Notes: a model not told the origin generated them from the letters alone. A stretch of 64,000 bases of DNA from Arenibacter antarcticus (GCF_041320605.1 NZ_CP166679.1:4512001-4576000); one strand, 5' to 3'. Positions 18,652-27,340 are shown, counted from the stretch's first letter. Numbers and translations are program-made.

Positions 18652-19594
18652 TTGCTTCTACTAATTGTAAACTCTCCTTAGATTTCACATCCCCTGCAAG
18701 ACGGTCTTTCCAATTTGTCCAGCCATATTTTTTGGAAAACACATATATCAGTATTGGGTAAATTACTAAGACGGGCACAAACACATCCCATCCCAATACT
18801 GGCTCGGATATATCCCTATAGAGAGATTCTGTCTGAAAGGCAGTCCAATCAGCGGTAACCAACAAAGCCGTCAGCAAATTATTGGCCGCATGAAAGCCAA
18901 TTGCTAGCTCTAAACCTTCATCCATTAACGTAATAATTCCCAAGAAAAAACCTGTACCTATATAATAAACCATTATACCATACCCTAATTTTTCCACTTC
19001 AGGATTAAAAAGGTGCAACAGCCCAAATATTAAGGAGGTTATGACCAAGGGCACCCATCTCTTACCTACCATAATACCAATACCTTGCATTAAATATCCA
19101 CGCATAAAATATTCCTCAAAACTGGTTTGTAAGGGGATAAGGAAAATAGATATAGCACAAAGGATTAAAAAGGGTTCCAGTCTAAAATTGAGTTCATAAT
19201 CCTCTGGGGAAAGGTAAATGTCAATTCCCAGTATAATCAGGGTAATCCCTGCCCATACTCCAAACGCGTAGAACACCCTTTTCCAATCTATATTTTTTCT
19301 GCTAGTGGTTAGAGCAACTATGGATTGGTTATGAATAAATTTTACGGTAACAAAGGTGGCCAATAATCCAAAAACAAAGGATAATAACATTAGAAACAAA
19401 AACATGTTGCTCCCCAGTAGTTTAGACATTCCTCCAATATCCATAGGCATCGTTTCCGCTCCCAAGGATTTGAGGACCAAAGCTGCCATAAGGGGAATCA
19501 TTCCAATAATCTGCCAACCAATAAAAATCAATAAAACCCCAACCACATACCGCCAAGATTCATGTTTACCTTTATACCCTTGTTCTATATACAT
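18635..19594 (-). CDS. CPBP-family intramembrane metalloprotease
   Basis: This is a 319-residue polytopic protein with about eight membrane helices. The CAAX-protease/bacteriocin-processing (Abi) signature is intact: EExxxR in SFEEYFMRGYLMQG, HxxxN/H-type motifs in FGLLHLFNPE and GFHAANNLL. These provide the Glu and His residues of the active site. The ATG at 19594 is preferred to a TTG at 19621 because it overlaps the menC end by only 10 bases. It is sandwiched in frame overlap between menC and menE, so it is expected to be co-expressed with menaquinone synthesis genes, although no direct role in that pathway is known to me. Confidence 0.88.
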   Translation of the reverse strand: MYIEQGYKGKHESWRYVVGVLLIFIGWQIIGMIPLMAALVLKSLGAETMPMDIGGMSKLLGSNMFLFLMLLSFVFGLLATFVTVKFIHNQSIVALTTSRKNIDWKRVFYAFGVWAGITLIILGIDIYLSPEDYELNFRLEPFLILCAISIFLIPLQTSFEEYFMRGYLMQGIGIMVGKRWVPLVITSLIFGLLHLFNPEVEKLGYGIMVYYIGTGFFLGIITLMDEGLELAIGFHAANNLLTALLVTADWTAFQTESLYRDISEPVLGWDVFVPVLVIYPILIYVFSKKYGWTNWKDRLAGDVKSKESLQLVEANGSEL

Positions 19595-20637
19595 AAACTT
19601 TCCATTAAATTTTCTTCCCAATTTTTATTTTTCGAATATCCTATATGTCCATTTTCAACCGTTAATGGGCTCTGAAAATTATTGGTATATAGACTACCGG
19701 TCCCCAATCCTTGGGGCAATTTATTCTGTAAGGTATACGTCCATTGTGCAATGGCATTTAGTCCAATATTACTCTCTAGGGCGCTGGTAACCCACCATTT
19801 AATATGGAGTCGCTCTGCTATGGCTATCCACTCTTCGCTCCCTTTAAATCCTCCAACTAAACTCGGTTTTAAAATAATATATTGTGGATTTATGGTTAGT
19901 AGCAATTCTTCCTTATCTGTTACTTTAGTAATCCCAATAAGTTCTTCATCTAGCGCGATAGGAATCGGAGAATTTCCACACAATTCTTTCATTGCAGCAG
20001 TTTGTCCCGCTTTTATGGGCTGTTCTATAGAGTGAATGTCATAAGGTGCCAAAAGGCGTAACTTCTCCATGGCCTCGGCAGGGGAAAAGGCTCCATTGGC
20101 ATCTACTCTTAGTTCTATCTGATTTTGGTCGTAAGTTTTACGTATGGAAGCTAGGATGGACAACTCTTTATTAAAATCGATTGCCCCGATCTTCATTTTA
20201 ATACAACGGAACCCTTCTACAAGTTTTTGAGCTATCTGTTGGTGCATAAATGCTTCATCTCCCATCCACACCAAGCCGTTGATAGGAATGACGCGCTCTC
20301 CCTTGGTAAATTCTGAGGGAAATAATTCAAACATGTCTTTGGATTCTAGGGAGAGGAATGCCTGTTCCAATCCAAACTGTATGCTGGGATAATCTGCAAG
20401 AGCATCCCAAAGCACCTCTTTCCCCAGATGGATATTATTACAGGTCCATTTTAATTTCTCCTCATATCCGGGAACATCATCTATACTCAATCCCCTCAAT
20501 ATGCCACATTCCCCAATTCCAGAACGGGCCTCCCTGTGCAAACTAATAAACCAAGTTTCCTTTTGGGTCATAACACCCCTAGAAGTGCCACTTGGTCTTT
20601 TAAAATCCAGAATATATTTTTTATAGGTAGCTTTCAT
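19585..20637 (-). CDS. menC: o-Succinylbenzoate synthase
   Basis: This is a 350-residue enolase-superfamily enzyme that dehydrates SHCHC to o-succinylbenzoate in menaquinone synthesis. The catalytic Lys motif KMKIGAIDF, the metal ligands in RVDANGAFS and SIEQPI, and the ALDEELIG segment form the usual barrel-end set. A late Lys lies in ILKPSLVGG. The start MKATYKKYILDFKRP at 20637 (ATG) is chosen over a TTG five codons upstream. It is the first gene of the menC, CPBP protease, menE string, and is divergent from a short-chain dehydrogenase gene. Confidence 0.93.
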   Translation of the reverse strand: MKATYKKYILDFKRPSGTSRGVMTQKETWFISLHREARSGIGECGILRGLSIDDVPGYEEKLKWTCNNIHLGKEVLWDALADYPSIQFGLEQAFLSLESKDMFELFPSEFTKGERVIPINGLVWMGDEAFMHQQIAQKLVEGFRCIKMKIGAIDFNKELSILASIRKTYDQNQIELRVDANGAFSPAEAMEKLRLLAPYDIHSIEQPIKAGQTAAMKELCGNSPIPIALDEELIGITKVTDKEELLLTINPQYIILKPSLVGGFKGSEEWIAIAERLHIKWWVTSALESNIGLNAIAQWTYTLQNKLPQGLGTGSLYTNNFQSPLTVENGHIGYSKNKNWEENLMESLCI

Positions 20638-20685
20638 AATCAATAAGGCCAAATTTAACTATCTTTTTCTTCTTAAATTGATAAA

Positions 20686-21480
20686 ATGACAACAAACAGG
20701 GATAAGGTTATATGGATTACCGGAGCTTCTTCCGGATTAGGTAAAGCGCTGACATTGGAACTGAACAGCAATGGTAGCAAATTAATTATTTCTTCCAGAA
20801 ACATGGAGCAGCTCCTAACCGTAAAAAGAAATTGCCCCAATCCTGAAAATATTGCGGTACTTCCATTGGACTTGGAAAATTATAGTACCATGTCTGCATT
20901 GGTAAGTAAAGCAATGGATATTTACGGCCCAATAGACATTTTGATCAACAATGCTGGGATAAGTCAACGATCACTGATTCTAGACACCGATTTAGGTGTT
21001 TATCAAAAGCTTATGGAAGTGAACTATATGGGTACAATTGCGTTAACCAAAGCCTTGCTTCCCCATTATGTAGGTCGAAAGCAAGGCCAATTCGTTACCG
21101 TAACCAGTCTAATGGGTAAATTTAGTTCCCCGTACCGATCTGGTTATTGTGGAGCCAAACATGCGCTGCACGGTTTTTTTGATACCCTTAGAATGGAGCA
21201 TGCCACTGACAATATAAAAGTGACCATGATCTGTCCGGGATTTGCAAACACCAATATAGCAAGAAATGCACTGACCGCTAAGGGAGCATCCCAAAAAGAG
21301 AATGACAAGGCCACCCAGAACGGAATGTCCCCGGAAAAATTTGCAAAAAAAATGCTACGGGCCATGCAAAGCGATAAATTTGAAGCCTATATAGGAAAAT
21401 GGGAAATAATGGGCGTTTATATGAAACGATTTTTCCCAAAACTCTTGCACCGAATGGTTTTAAAGAGCCAGGTTCGTTAA
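20686..21480 (+). CDS. Short-chain dehydrogenase/reductase (SDR)
   Basis: This is a 264-residue classical SDR. The NAD(P) motif TGASSGLGKAL (about 13-23), the NNAGIS motif, the catalytic Ser in VTSLMGKFSS and YxxxK in YCGAKHALHGFFDTLR are intact. The post-motif PGFANTNI is typical of the retinol dehydrogenase/DHRS7-like subgroup. Substrate unknown. Its stop codon abuts the stop codon of the convergent UPF0173 gene with no base between, so no terminator fits between them. Confidence 0.92.
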   Translation: MTTNRDKVIWITGASSGLGKALTLELNSNGSKLIISSRNMEQLLTVKRNCPNPENIAVLPLDLENYSTMSALVSKAMDIYGPIDILINNAGISQRSLILDTDLGVYQKLMEVNYMGTIALTKALLPHYVGRKQGQFVTVTSLMGKFSSPYRSGYCGAKHALHGFFDTLRMEHATDNIKVTMICPGFANTNIARNALTAKGASQKENDKATQNGMSPEKFAKKMLRAMQSDKFEAYIGKWEIMGVYMKRFFPKLLHRMVLKSQVR

Positions 21481-22161
21481 TTATATTTCCAGCTTCTCCC
21501 CTATTTGCAATAAAACAAGCTCTTTCCCTGCATCGGAAAAGGTTTGTACCGCCTTTTTATGATCGATTTCAATGTAGCCAAAGGTGTCGAAGTGATACCC
21601 CAATACCTTATCACACTCCACAAAGTCAGAAGCCATAACGGCGTCGTTGATCCCCATTGTAAAATTACCCCCAATCGGTAAAATAGCCAGGTCCAATTTG
21701 GCGTACAATGGAATCAGTTTCATATCCATGGTCAATGCCGTATCGCCAGCGATATAGATTTGTTTACCTCCTGAGGTCAAAACAAAACCTCCTGGTTGTC
21801 CCCCATAGGATCCATCGGGAAAAGACGAAGTATGGATAGCGTTTACATATTTCAAATCTCCAAAATCGAAACTCCAGTTACCACCATGATTCATAGGATG
21901 TACGGTAATTCCCTTATTTTCGAAATAAGTTGCTATTTCAAAGTTACTGATAACTATTGCTTTGCTCCTAAGGGCTATTTCCTCTACATCCAAAATGTGA
22001 TCTTGATGGGCATGGGTAACCAAAATATAATCGGGTGTAAGGTCATGGATATTAATTTTCCCTTTTGCCTTTTCATTTCCAGAAATAAATGGATCTACCA
22101 AAAGTGTTTTATCTCCTACCGAAATTAGTAGGGAAGCGTGCCCTAAAAATGTGATTTGCAT
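21481..22161 (-). CDS. UPF0173 metal-dependent hydrolase
   Basis: This 226-residue protein has a metallo-beta-lactamase fold of the UPF0173 family. It starts MQITFLGHASLLI, and its zinc motif THAHQDHI matches HxHxDH. Further ligands are in MNHGGNW (His) and AGDTALTMDM (Asp), with a final His in GYHFDTFGYIE. The ATG at 22161 gives the usual family length; a TTG at 22182 is rejected. It lies 23 bases downstream of a sensor histidine kinase gene on the same strand and probably shares its transcript. Substrate unknown. Confidence 0.92.
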   Translation of the reverse strand: MQITFLGHASLLISVGDKTLLVDPFISGNEKAKGKINIHDLTPDYILVTHAHQDHILDVEEIALRSKAIVISNFEIATYFENKGITVHPMNHGGNWSFDFGDLKYVNAIHTSSFPDGSYGGQPGGFVLTSGGKQIYIAGDTALTMDMKLIPLYAKLDLAILPIGGNFTMGINDAVMASDFVECDKVLGYHFDTFGYIEIDHKKAVQTFSDAGKELVLLQIGEKLEI

Positions 22162-22184
22162 ATCAAAATTGTTTAGTTCCAAAG

Positions 22185-24155
22185 TTATTTAAAATTGAAC
22201 CAAAACCGAACTCCCTCTGTAGTTTTATCGATATTTAAAGTAGATTGTAGCTGATTTACCAATCGGTTTATCAAACGTATTCCCATAGAGGAATTTTCCC
22301 TTATATCTGTGTCTTCAGGTAATCCTATTCCATTATCAGAGTATTCAAAGTACCCTTTCTCGTTATTTTTATTTAGGTGGATATATATTTTTCCATTTCC
22401 GTCGTCCTTTACTTCATCCGGAAATGCATATTTAAAGGAGTTGGAGACCAATTCGTTTAAGATAAGCCCAAAAGGAATTGCCCTATCGATATCCAACTCA
22501 ACCCCTTCGGCGTCTATCGTGATATTAATACTATGACCTCCTTTTTTATATACCGATTGTACACTATTGATAAGACTTTCGATATATCCCTGCATTTCTA
22601 TAACGGAAAGGTCATCGTTTTGATACAATTTCTGATGGATCAGCGCCATGGCCTTTACCCTACTCTTTCCTTCCTCCAATGCCTGTATCGCTGCCTTACT
22701 CCTTGTGTTTTTGGTCTGGAGGCTAAGCAAACTGGAAACCATTTGAAGATTGTTTTTCACCCTATGGTGGATCTCCTTTAAAAGCGAATCCTTTTCTACC
22801 AAGGAAGCTTCGATTATCTTTTTTTGATCCTCTATAAGCCTTTGATTTTTAATACTTTTCAGATAAGCATATACCAGTCCCGCAAAACCCAATAGTGTAA
22901 ATATCAAGGAAATAAACACAATGTGTATCCGTTCATCCTTAGCCTGAAGGTCACTTTTGGACTTTTCTAAATCCAGCTTTTGTTCCTCCATCATCTTTTT
23001 GGAGTACTCAATTTCCTGACCTGCAACTGCGGCCAACTGTTGCTTTTTCATTGAGGACTCATTTTTATTCAACGAATCCATAATTTTCACATTCCTTTTT
23101 AAATAATCAACGGAGTTTTTATAATCCCCAGTTCTATCGAAGTAGGCAGCCAACAAACCATTTCTCCTAACAATATTATCCACACTATTGAGAGCCGCCA
23201 CCTTAAGAAGCAACTCCCTAGCCTTGCCATATTCTTCCTTCTGTAAATGACAGTCCGATAATTCTAACGTATTTACTACATATTCTTTGAAAAATTCACC
23301 CATATTGTACTCCTCTATAGTAGCAATGGAATTTTCCAAAAAAGGAATGGCCAAGTCAAATTCCTTAAGTCGGGCATAACATTTCCCTATATTCCCTTCA
23401 ATAACACCTTTGAGTAAATTTCCTTTAATGATTTCCTGTTCGGTTTTCTGCCTACTAATATCATTTAGATAGACATTGATAAACCCCTCGGCCTTTTTGT
23501 AATAGGTAAGCGCTGTGGGCGTGGACATATCCAACAACAGATAGGTGCCTACATTATTTTGATATTCCGCTTGTCCAAAATAATCATCCTCTCCCAAAGT
23601 TTTCAACATATCCTTAATATAGTCGTCCATAGCCTTTCTATGAAGTCCCAGACTAGCGTATATGTCGTAAAAAACAACCTTGTCGGAGATTCCTAATTTC
23701 TTTTTCTCGTTTCTTATTTCAAATTGGCGGTCATATAGTCCCAACTTCGCATAATTATCGTCGATTAGATCCAAAAGAATTCTCTTCTCCTCCAAATCTA
23801 GTCCTTCTAGGTTATCATACAAGTTATTGGCTATGGCTACACTTTTGCTAAAATCCCCAATATCATAAAACAATTGGGCCTGCATTATCTCATATTTCGT
23901 TACACTTAATGAATCGTACTCTTTTTTGGAGTTATTGTGATATAGGTTAACCATGGCTTGCCAATCATAGGCTGAATTATCTATATAACGATTGCGCGTG
24001 CTAAAGAAATAATGAAATCTTTCATCAGTCTTTTGCATGCTTTTAAACTCCTGAAATAGTTTGGGCACCGCTTCTTTTTCCTGAGCCATGACACTCCACA
24101 AACTGAGGGAACACAGGGCAAATACTACCAACTTCTTACTTAAGAACTCTATCAT
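22185..24155 (-). CDS. TPR-containing sensor histidine kinase (HisKA_2 type)
   Basis: This 656-residue protein has a cleaved-type signal (about 1-24, ending VMAQ). A periplasmic region with tetratricopeptide-like helices spans about 60-370, with a coiled coil to about 410. A membrane helix lies at about 411-432. The dimerisation/phosphoacceptor motif EIHHRVKNNLQ is at about 461-471 (HisKA_2, as in LytS/Pdt-like kinases), followed by a HATPase with ELVSNSFKYAF, DNGIGLPE and GIRLINRL. No response regulator gene is adjacent, so its partner is elsewhere. The genes around it give no clue to the signal. Confidence 0.92.
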   Translation of the reverse strand: MIEFLSKKLVVFALCSLSLWSVMAQEKEAVPKLFQEFKSMQKTDERFHYFFSTRNRYIDNSAYDWQAMVNLYHNNSKKEYDSLSVTKYEIMQAQLFYDIGDFSKSVAIANNLYDNLEGLDLEEKRILLDLIDDNYAKLGLYDRQFEIRNEKKKLGISDKVVFYDIYASLGLHRKAMDDYIKDMLKTLGEDDYFGQAEYQNNVGTYLLLDMSTPTALTYYKKAEGFINVYLNDISRQKTEQEIIKGNLLKGVIEGNIGKCYARLKEFDLAIPFLENSIATIEEYNMGEFFKEYVVNTLELSDCHLQKEEYGKARELLLKVAALNSVDNIVRRNGLLAAYFDRTGDYKNSVDYLKRNVKIMDSLNKNESSMKKQQLAAVAGQEIEYSKKMMEEQKLDLEKSKSDLQAKDERIHIVFISLIFTLLGFAGLVYAYLKSIKNQRLIEDQKKIIEASLVEKDSLLKEIHHRVKNNLQMVSSLLSLQTKNTRSKAAIQALEEGKSRVKAMALIHQKLYQNDDLSVIEMQGYIESLINSVQSVYKKGGHSINITIDAEGVELDIDRAIPFGLILNELVSNSFKYAFPDEVKDDGNGKIYIHLNKNNEKGYFEYSDNGIGLPEDTDIRENSSMGIRLINRLVNQLQSTLNIDKTTEGVRFWFNFK

Positions 24156-24820
24156 TGTACTGGTTGTGTGTCAGATTGGATTAACCGGGTCAATACTATA
24201 TGTTTGTTATAGGCATCGATAAAAACCTTAATTTAAGTTAATTACCAAGAGTAAAATTATTTGCATTGTTGAGTTATTGCCTACAACAGTAGCAAGATCT
24301 TTTTTTTATACCTTCAATTTCTTTAAGTTGGCTATCCATTGGGTAATCTATATGAAGATCCTCCTAACATCATCAAACATTGCTTCGTTATTTCATCCCA
24401 TTAACCTTTAGTAGAAATCAAATTTATTTAGACTATGAAATTAAAATTGGCCACGAATTAACGGGAAACTATTTTACCTGTCTTCCCCGTCAAGAAATAC
24501 AACCACGATTTCTTCAAAATTTAAATAAAAAACAATAAAAGGCAATACAAATTAATTGCAGTGCCTTTGTATGTATCTGTAATGATAAGATTTGGGATCT
24601 TTTACTAAAACGAATATAAACTGAATTGACAATAAAACACAGATATTGTTGTATAACCTTGAAATTTCGTGGTGTACACCACTATTTGTTTACATATTAG
24701 TGACTATTAGATCACCAAATATAACTTACAGCTATCAGATAAAGTAACGAATAGTGAATAGTAGAAGATTTATCAGTTTCATATTGAAGTGGAAAATGCC
24801 ATCCTTGGACTACTAGTAAA
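24156..24820. other. 665-base intergenic region, no gene recognised
   Basis: This is the longest noncoding stretch of the window, AT-rich, between the histidine kinase start and the stop of the S24 regulator. I see no reading frame worth calling, no tRNA and no convincing terminator. Two weak inverted repeats are present (24492-24514 and 24538-24568). It may hold the kinase promoter, a small RNA or the remains of a lost gene. Confidence 0.4.
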
Positions 24821-25588
24821 CTAATTATTTACCCGTCTAATCTGACTTTTCAATTCCTCCATGGATTCCTGTAATTGGCGTAACAAGCCATTCTCAGAAG
24901 TAGCGTCCACGCCAAATGTTAATTTACTACCTACTTGCCACAACTCCTGCACTTGATCAGTTTTAACGCGATAGGGCGGATAATTCTCATTTATGGAAAT
25001 GAGGCTGATCTCCCTAGGATCTGGAGATTTTTCTATTTTCTTCACCAATACAGCATCGTACAAGACTACCACATAAATTTTATTTGGATTAACGTCCTGT
25101 AAACTTTCTACTGCCTTTGCCAAGACCCACTCCCCTGTTCGTAAGTTAGGCATCATACTGTCCCCATCTACCTGAAAGCCGCGATAGGTAGCATTTCTAA
25201 ACTCGGGAAGTGGAATATCAAAGGCGGGAAGTTGCCTATACCAACTAGTATCCTGTATATTTTGGGGATATCCTGCTGCCGCCTTTGCGTTTACCAATAC
25301 CATATTTTCATTATCAGAAGAATCAACAGTAACTACTTTAGGTAAAACACTGTCATTAACGGGAGACAAATGCCTATGGGTACTGTCCCCGAACAACCAA
25401 AGCGGATTTATATTAAATTGTTTAAGCAGTTGAGCAACTACGGTCCCTGATAATTTTGTTCTACCACGCTCTATATCTGCAGTGGTATTGGAAACCCCTA
25501 AAAGGTTAGCAAATTCAGCTTGGGTAAAACCAAGTTCTCTACGTATCTCAGTAAAACGCTTGATTGCAATATCTAAATCATCGTTCAT
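24821..25588 (-). CDS. HTH-XRE/S24-peptidase transcriptional regulator (LexA/CI-like)
   Basis: This is a 255-residue regulator. An N-terminal XRE helix-turn-helix (about 7-60, LGFTQAEFANLLGVSNTTADIERGR) is joined to a C-terminal S24 peptidase domain. The catalytic Ser is in DGDSMMPNLRTGE (Ser 144) and the Lys in LVKKIEK (about 183). A candidate Ala-Gly self-cleavage bond occurs in AKAAAGYP (Ala105-Gly106), as in LexA and phage CI. It could therefore repress genes until DNA damage triggers self-cleavage. It is divergent from a 58-residue gene and a DUF4130 repair gene, with four palindromes between them that are plausible operators. Cleavage is inferred, not shown. Confidence 0.9.
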   Translation of the reverse strand: MNDDLDIAIKRFTEIRRELGFTQAEFANLLGVSNTTADIERGRTKLSGTVVAQLLKQFNINPLWLFGDSTHRHLSPVNDSVLPKVVTVDSSDNENMVLVNAKAAAGYPQNIQDTSWYRQLPAFDIPLPEFRNATYRGFQVDGDSMMPNLRTGEWVLAKAVESLQDVNPNKIYVVVLYDAVLVKKIEKSPDPREISLISINENYPPYRVKTDQVQELWQVGSKLTFGVDATSENGLLRQLQESMEELKSQIRRVNN

Positions 25589-25673
25589 ATCCCAAAATTT
25601 AATTTATGGCCCTAAAAATAGTAGCCGTTATCCTGTACGGAATAGTCCATTAATATCCTCAAATATACATATT

Positions 25674-25748
25674 TTGGATTATATCCAATAATTAAATTGG
25701 ATTATTTCCATAATTAGGAATAATTCCATATATTTGGAGTAATTACAA
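25674..25748. promoter_or_regulatory. Array of four operator-like palindromes TTGGA-N5-TCCAA
   Basis: Four 15-bp sites with the same architecture lie between the divergent regulator and repair genes. Site 25674-25688 is perfect in both arms. Sites 25697-25711, 25715-25729 and 25734-25748 each have one or two arm mismatches. Start-to-start distances are 23, 18 and 19 bases. The array ends 11 bases before the ATG at 25760, where bound repressor would cover that gene's promoter. Confidence 0.7.
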
Positions 25749-25759
25749 AGCCATATTCC

Positions 25760-25936
25760 ATGACCATAGAAGATCTACATCGAAAATTAAGCCATTTGGC
25801 TATTTCGGCAATGGAGGATGAAACCTTGGTGGTGCGTAAAACCCGAAATGGTGAAAATCTTAGAACAACACCAACAAGGCTTAAACCCGATATATCGAGA
25901 AAAAGAATTTATATACAACCCAGTTTATTCGACTAA
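25760..25936 (+). CDS. 58-residue protein with C-terminal sliding-clamp-like motif
   Basis: This is a short reading frame of 58 residues starting at an ATG right after the palindrome array and ending two bases before the DUF4130 gene. It is basic in its second half (RKTRNGENLRTTPTRLKP, SRKRIY) and ends YIQPSLFD. The pentapeptide QPSLF at 53-57 resembles the bacterial beta-clamp-binding consensus QLSLF found at the ends of repair proteins and polymerases. The N-terminal third (IEDLHRKLSHLAISAM) is predicted to be helical. I recognise no family. It could be a clamp-tethered accessory protein or the remnant of a longer gene; tight spacing favours co-translation with the next gene. Confidence 0.6.
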   Translation: MTIEDLHRKLSHLAISAMEDETLVVRKTRNGENLRTTPTRLKPDISRKRIYIQPSLFD

Positions 25937-25938
25937 GT

Positions 25939-26652
25939 ATGGAAAACGCAAAGATTTTACGTTACGACGGAAGCTTCAATGGATTTCTATCTGTTATATA
26001 CAGGACCTTCGAAACCAAAATGAGAGTGATGGATATTCAGATAAATAAAAAGGTCCAAAAAGGCCTTTTTACAGAAACGGAGACTATTATCACCGATCGG
26101 GATAAGGCCAGGCGTGTTTGGAATGGGATCCAGATAAAAAACAATGCCGCTATTAAAACTATATATTTTTCCTTTTTGAGCGAAACAAACGGCATTGAAT
26201 TACCGCTCTATAAATACATCTATTCCCTTTATCATGATCTTTCAGAAGGGGAGTTGGAAGAATTGCAATCCATTAAAATAAAACTTCATCATTATGCTGG
26301 TATGGTTGCTAGGGAAAAGCATAGGATAGAGGCAATCGCAAAATTCAGGATTTCCCAAGATGACATTTATTTTTCTGCCTTGGCTCCACATTGTGATGTA
26401 TTGCCATTGATATCCAAATATTATCGATCAAAATTCCCCCATAATGAGTTTTTGATCTACGATCTTAAACGGCGTTATGCAATTTATTACGATCTGGGGA
26501 AAACAGAAATAATCACCAGAGACCTCTCTCCTATCCATACCAAGGAAACCCTGTCTAGGACAAACTTAAAACCCTTGGTCAACAACTTCCTTTATTCAAA
26601 TAATACTATTCCTGAACCCACCACTTTTAGAGGTGAAAAAACAGCTGTCTAA
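25939..26652 (+). CDS. TIGR03915-family (DUF4130) putative DNA repair protein
   Basis: This is a 237-residue protein of the family TIGR03915. Recognisable features are the N-terminal LRYDGSFNGFLSVIYRTFE, the middle RVWNGI, the HHYAGMVAREKHRIEAIAKF helix and ALAPHCDVLPLISKYYRSKFP. The family is usually paired with a radical SAM protein (TIGR03916) and predicted to act in DNA modification or repair, possibly as a glycosylase-like enzyme. Here no radical SAM gene is next to it. The upstream neighbour is the 58-residue protein two bases away, and the divergent S24 regulator probably controls both. The C-terminal 35 residues extend beyond the conserved part. Confidence 0.88.
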   Translation: MENAKILRYDGSFNGFLSVIYRTFETKMRVMDIQINKKVQKGLFTETETIITDRDKARRVWNGIQIKNNAAIKTIYFSFLSETNGIELPLYKYIYSLYHDLSEGELEELQSIKIKLHHYAGMVAREKHRIEAIAKFRISQDDIYFSALAPHCDVLPLISKYYRSKFPHNEFLIYDLKRRYAIYYDLGKTEIITRDLSPIHTKETLSRTNLKPLVNNFLYSNNTIPEPTTFRGEKTAV

Positions 26653-26690
26653 AAAAGTAGAGGATTCTTACATTCTAAAGTCCTAAGAAA

Positions 26691-27218
26691 TCACCTAGTT
26701 TTTTCCCCTACGAAATTATCGCTTTGGTTTTTAAAAAGTATATTAAATGTAGTTAAGCTGCCGTAGATACGGGTTAGGTATTGTTGTAGATCAACCTTTT
26801 CTCGATCATCTAAATTTGAACTACCATTAATTTTTTGTTCCATTACCCTTATCCGATCCCTTACCATAACAATTTTATGAAAAAAAGTGTCTATTGGAAT
26901 TTCCTTTTCTGTTAAATTAGAATCTCCAGGCCTTAAAACTAGAGATCCACCTTTCCATTTGTCCGCTAAAGGAGTAATAGAACTGTTATCTCCCCACTTC
27001 CTAAGAATACGTATCAGGGATTCCTCAACTTCTGAAAAACTTATAGTATCCACCTCATCCTCCAGTAACTCAATAATTTCAAAATCAGAATCAATAGCTA
27101 TAGTTTCCAATCCACTATCAATAAACGTAACCCAGTAATGTTTGGAAGTTACATTGGTCACCACACCTTTCCCAAATTCGTTGTGCAGAATTCGTGATCC
27201 TATTCCTAATAGTCGCAT
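26691..27218 (-). CDS. Conserved protein with N-terminal Tudor-like domain, function unknown
   Basis: This is a 175-residue protein. The first 50 residues (IGSRILHNEFGKGVVTNVTSKHYWVTFIDSGLETI) read like the small Tudor-like barrel found at the C-terminus of UvrD/PcrA helicases; compare HTRFGRGQVI in the helicase at 42260-44581. The rest is helical with an amphipathic C-terminal half (about 115-165). In PcrA this kind of domain contacts RNA polymerase. It is divergent from uvrA and convergent with the DUF4130 gene. A role near DNA repair or transcription is plausible by domain and position only. Confidence 0.65.
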   Translation of the reverse strand: MRLLGIGSRILHNEFGKGVVTNVTSKHYWVTFIDSGLETIAIDSDFEIIELLEDEVDTISFSEVEESLIRILRKWGDNSSITPLADKWKGGSLVLRPGDSNLTEKEIPIDTFFHKIVMVRDRIRVMEQKINGSSNLDDREKVDLQQYLTRIYGSLTTFNILFKNQSDNFVGEKTR

Positions 27219-27340
27219 ATAAAATTAATTTAATGTTAATCCCGCTAATTTATGGTTAAGCCCTTACATAACAAAAAACTAAATTCAGCTCACTTCATTT
27301 TTAGAGGTCAAAATCGTAACTTCGCGCTTTGTTTATAATA

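Noticed and set aside
24538-24568. Hairpin AAAGGCA...TGCCTTT as a terminator
   Set aside because: Seven-base arms with a 17-base loop, no U-run directly after the stem, and far from any gene end.
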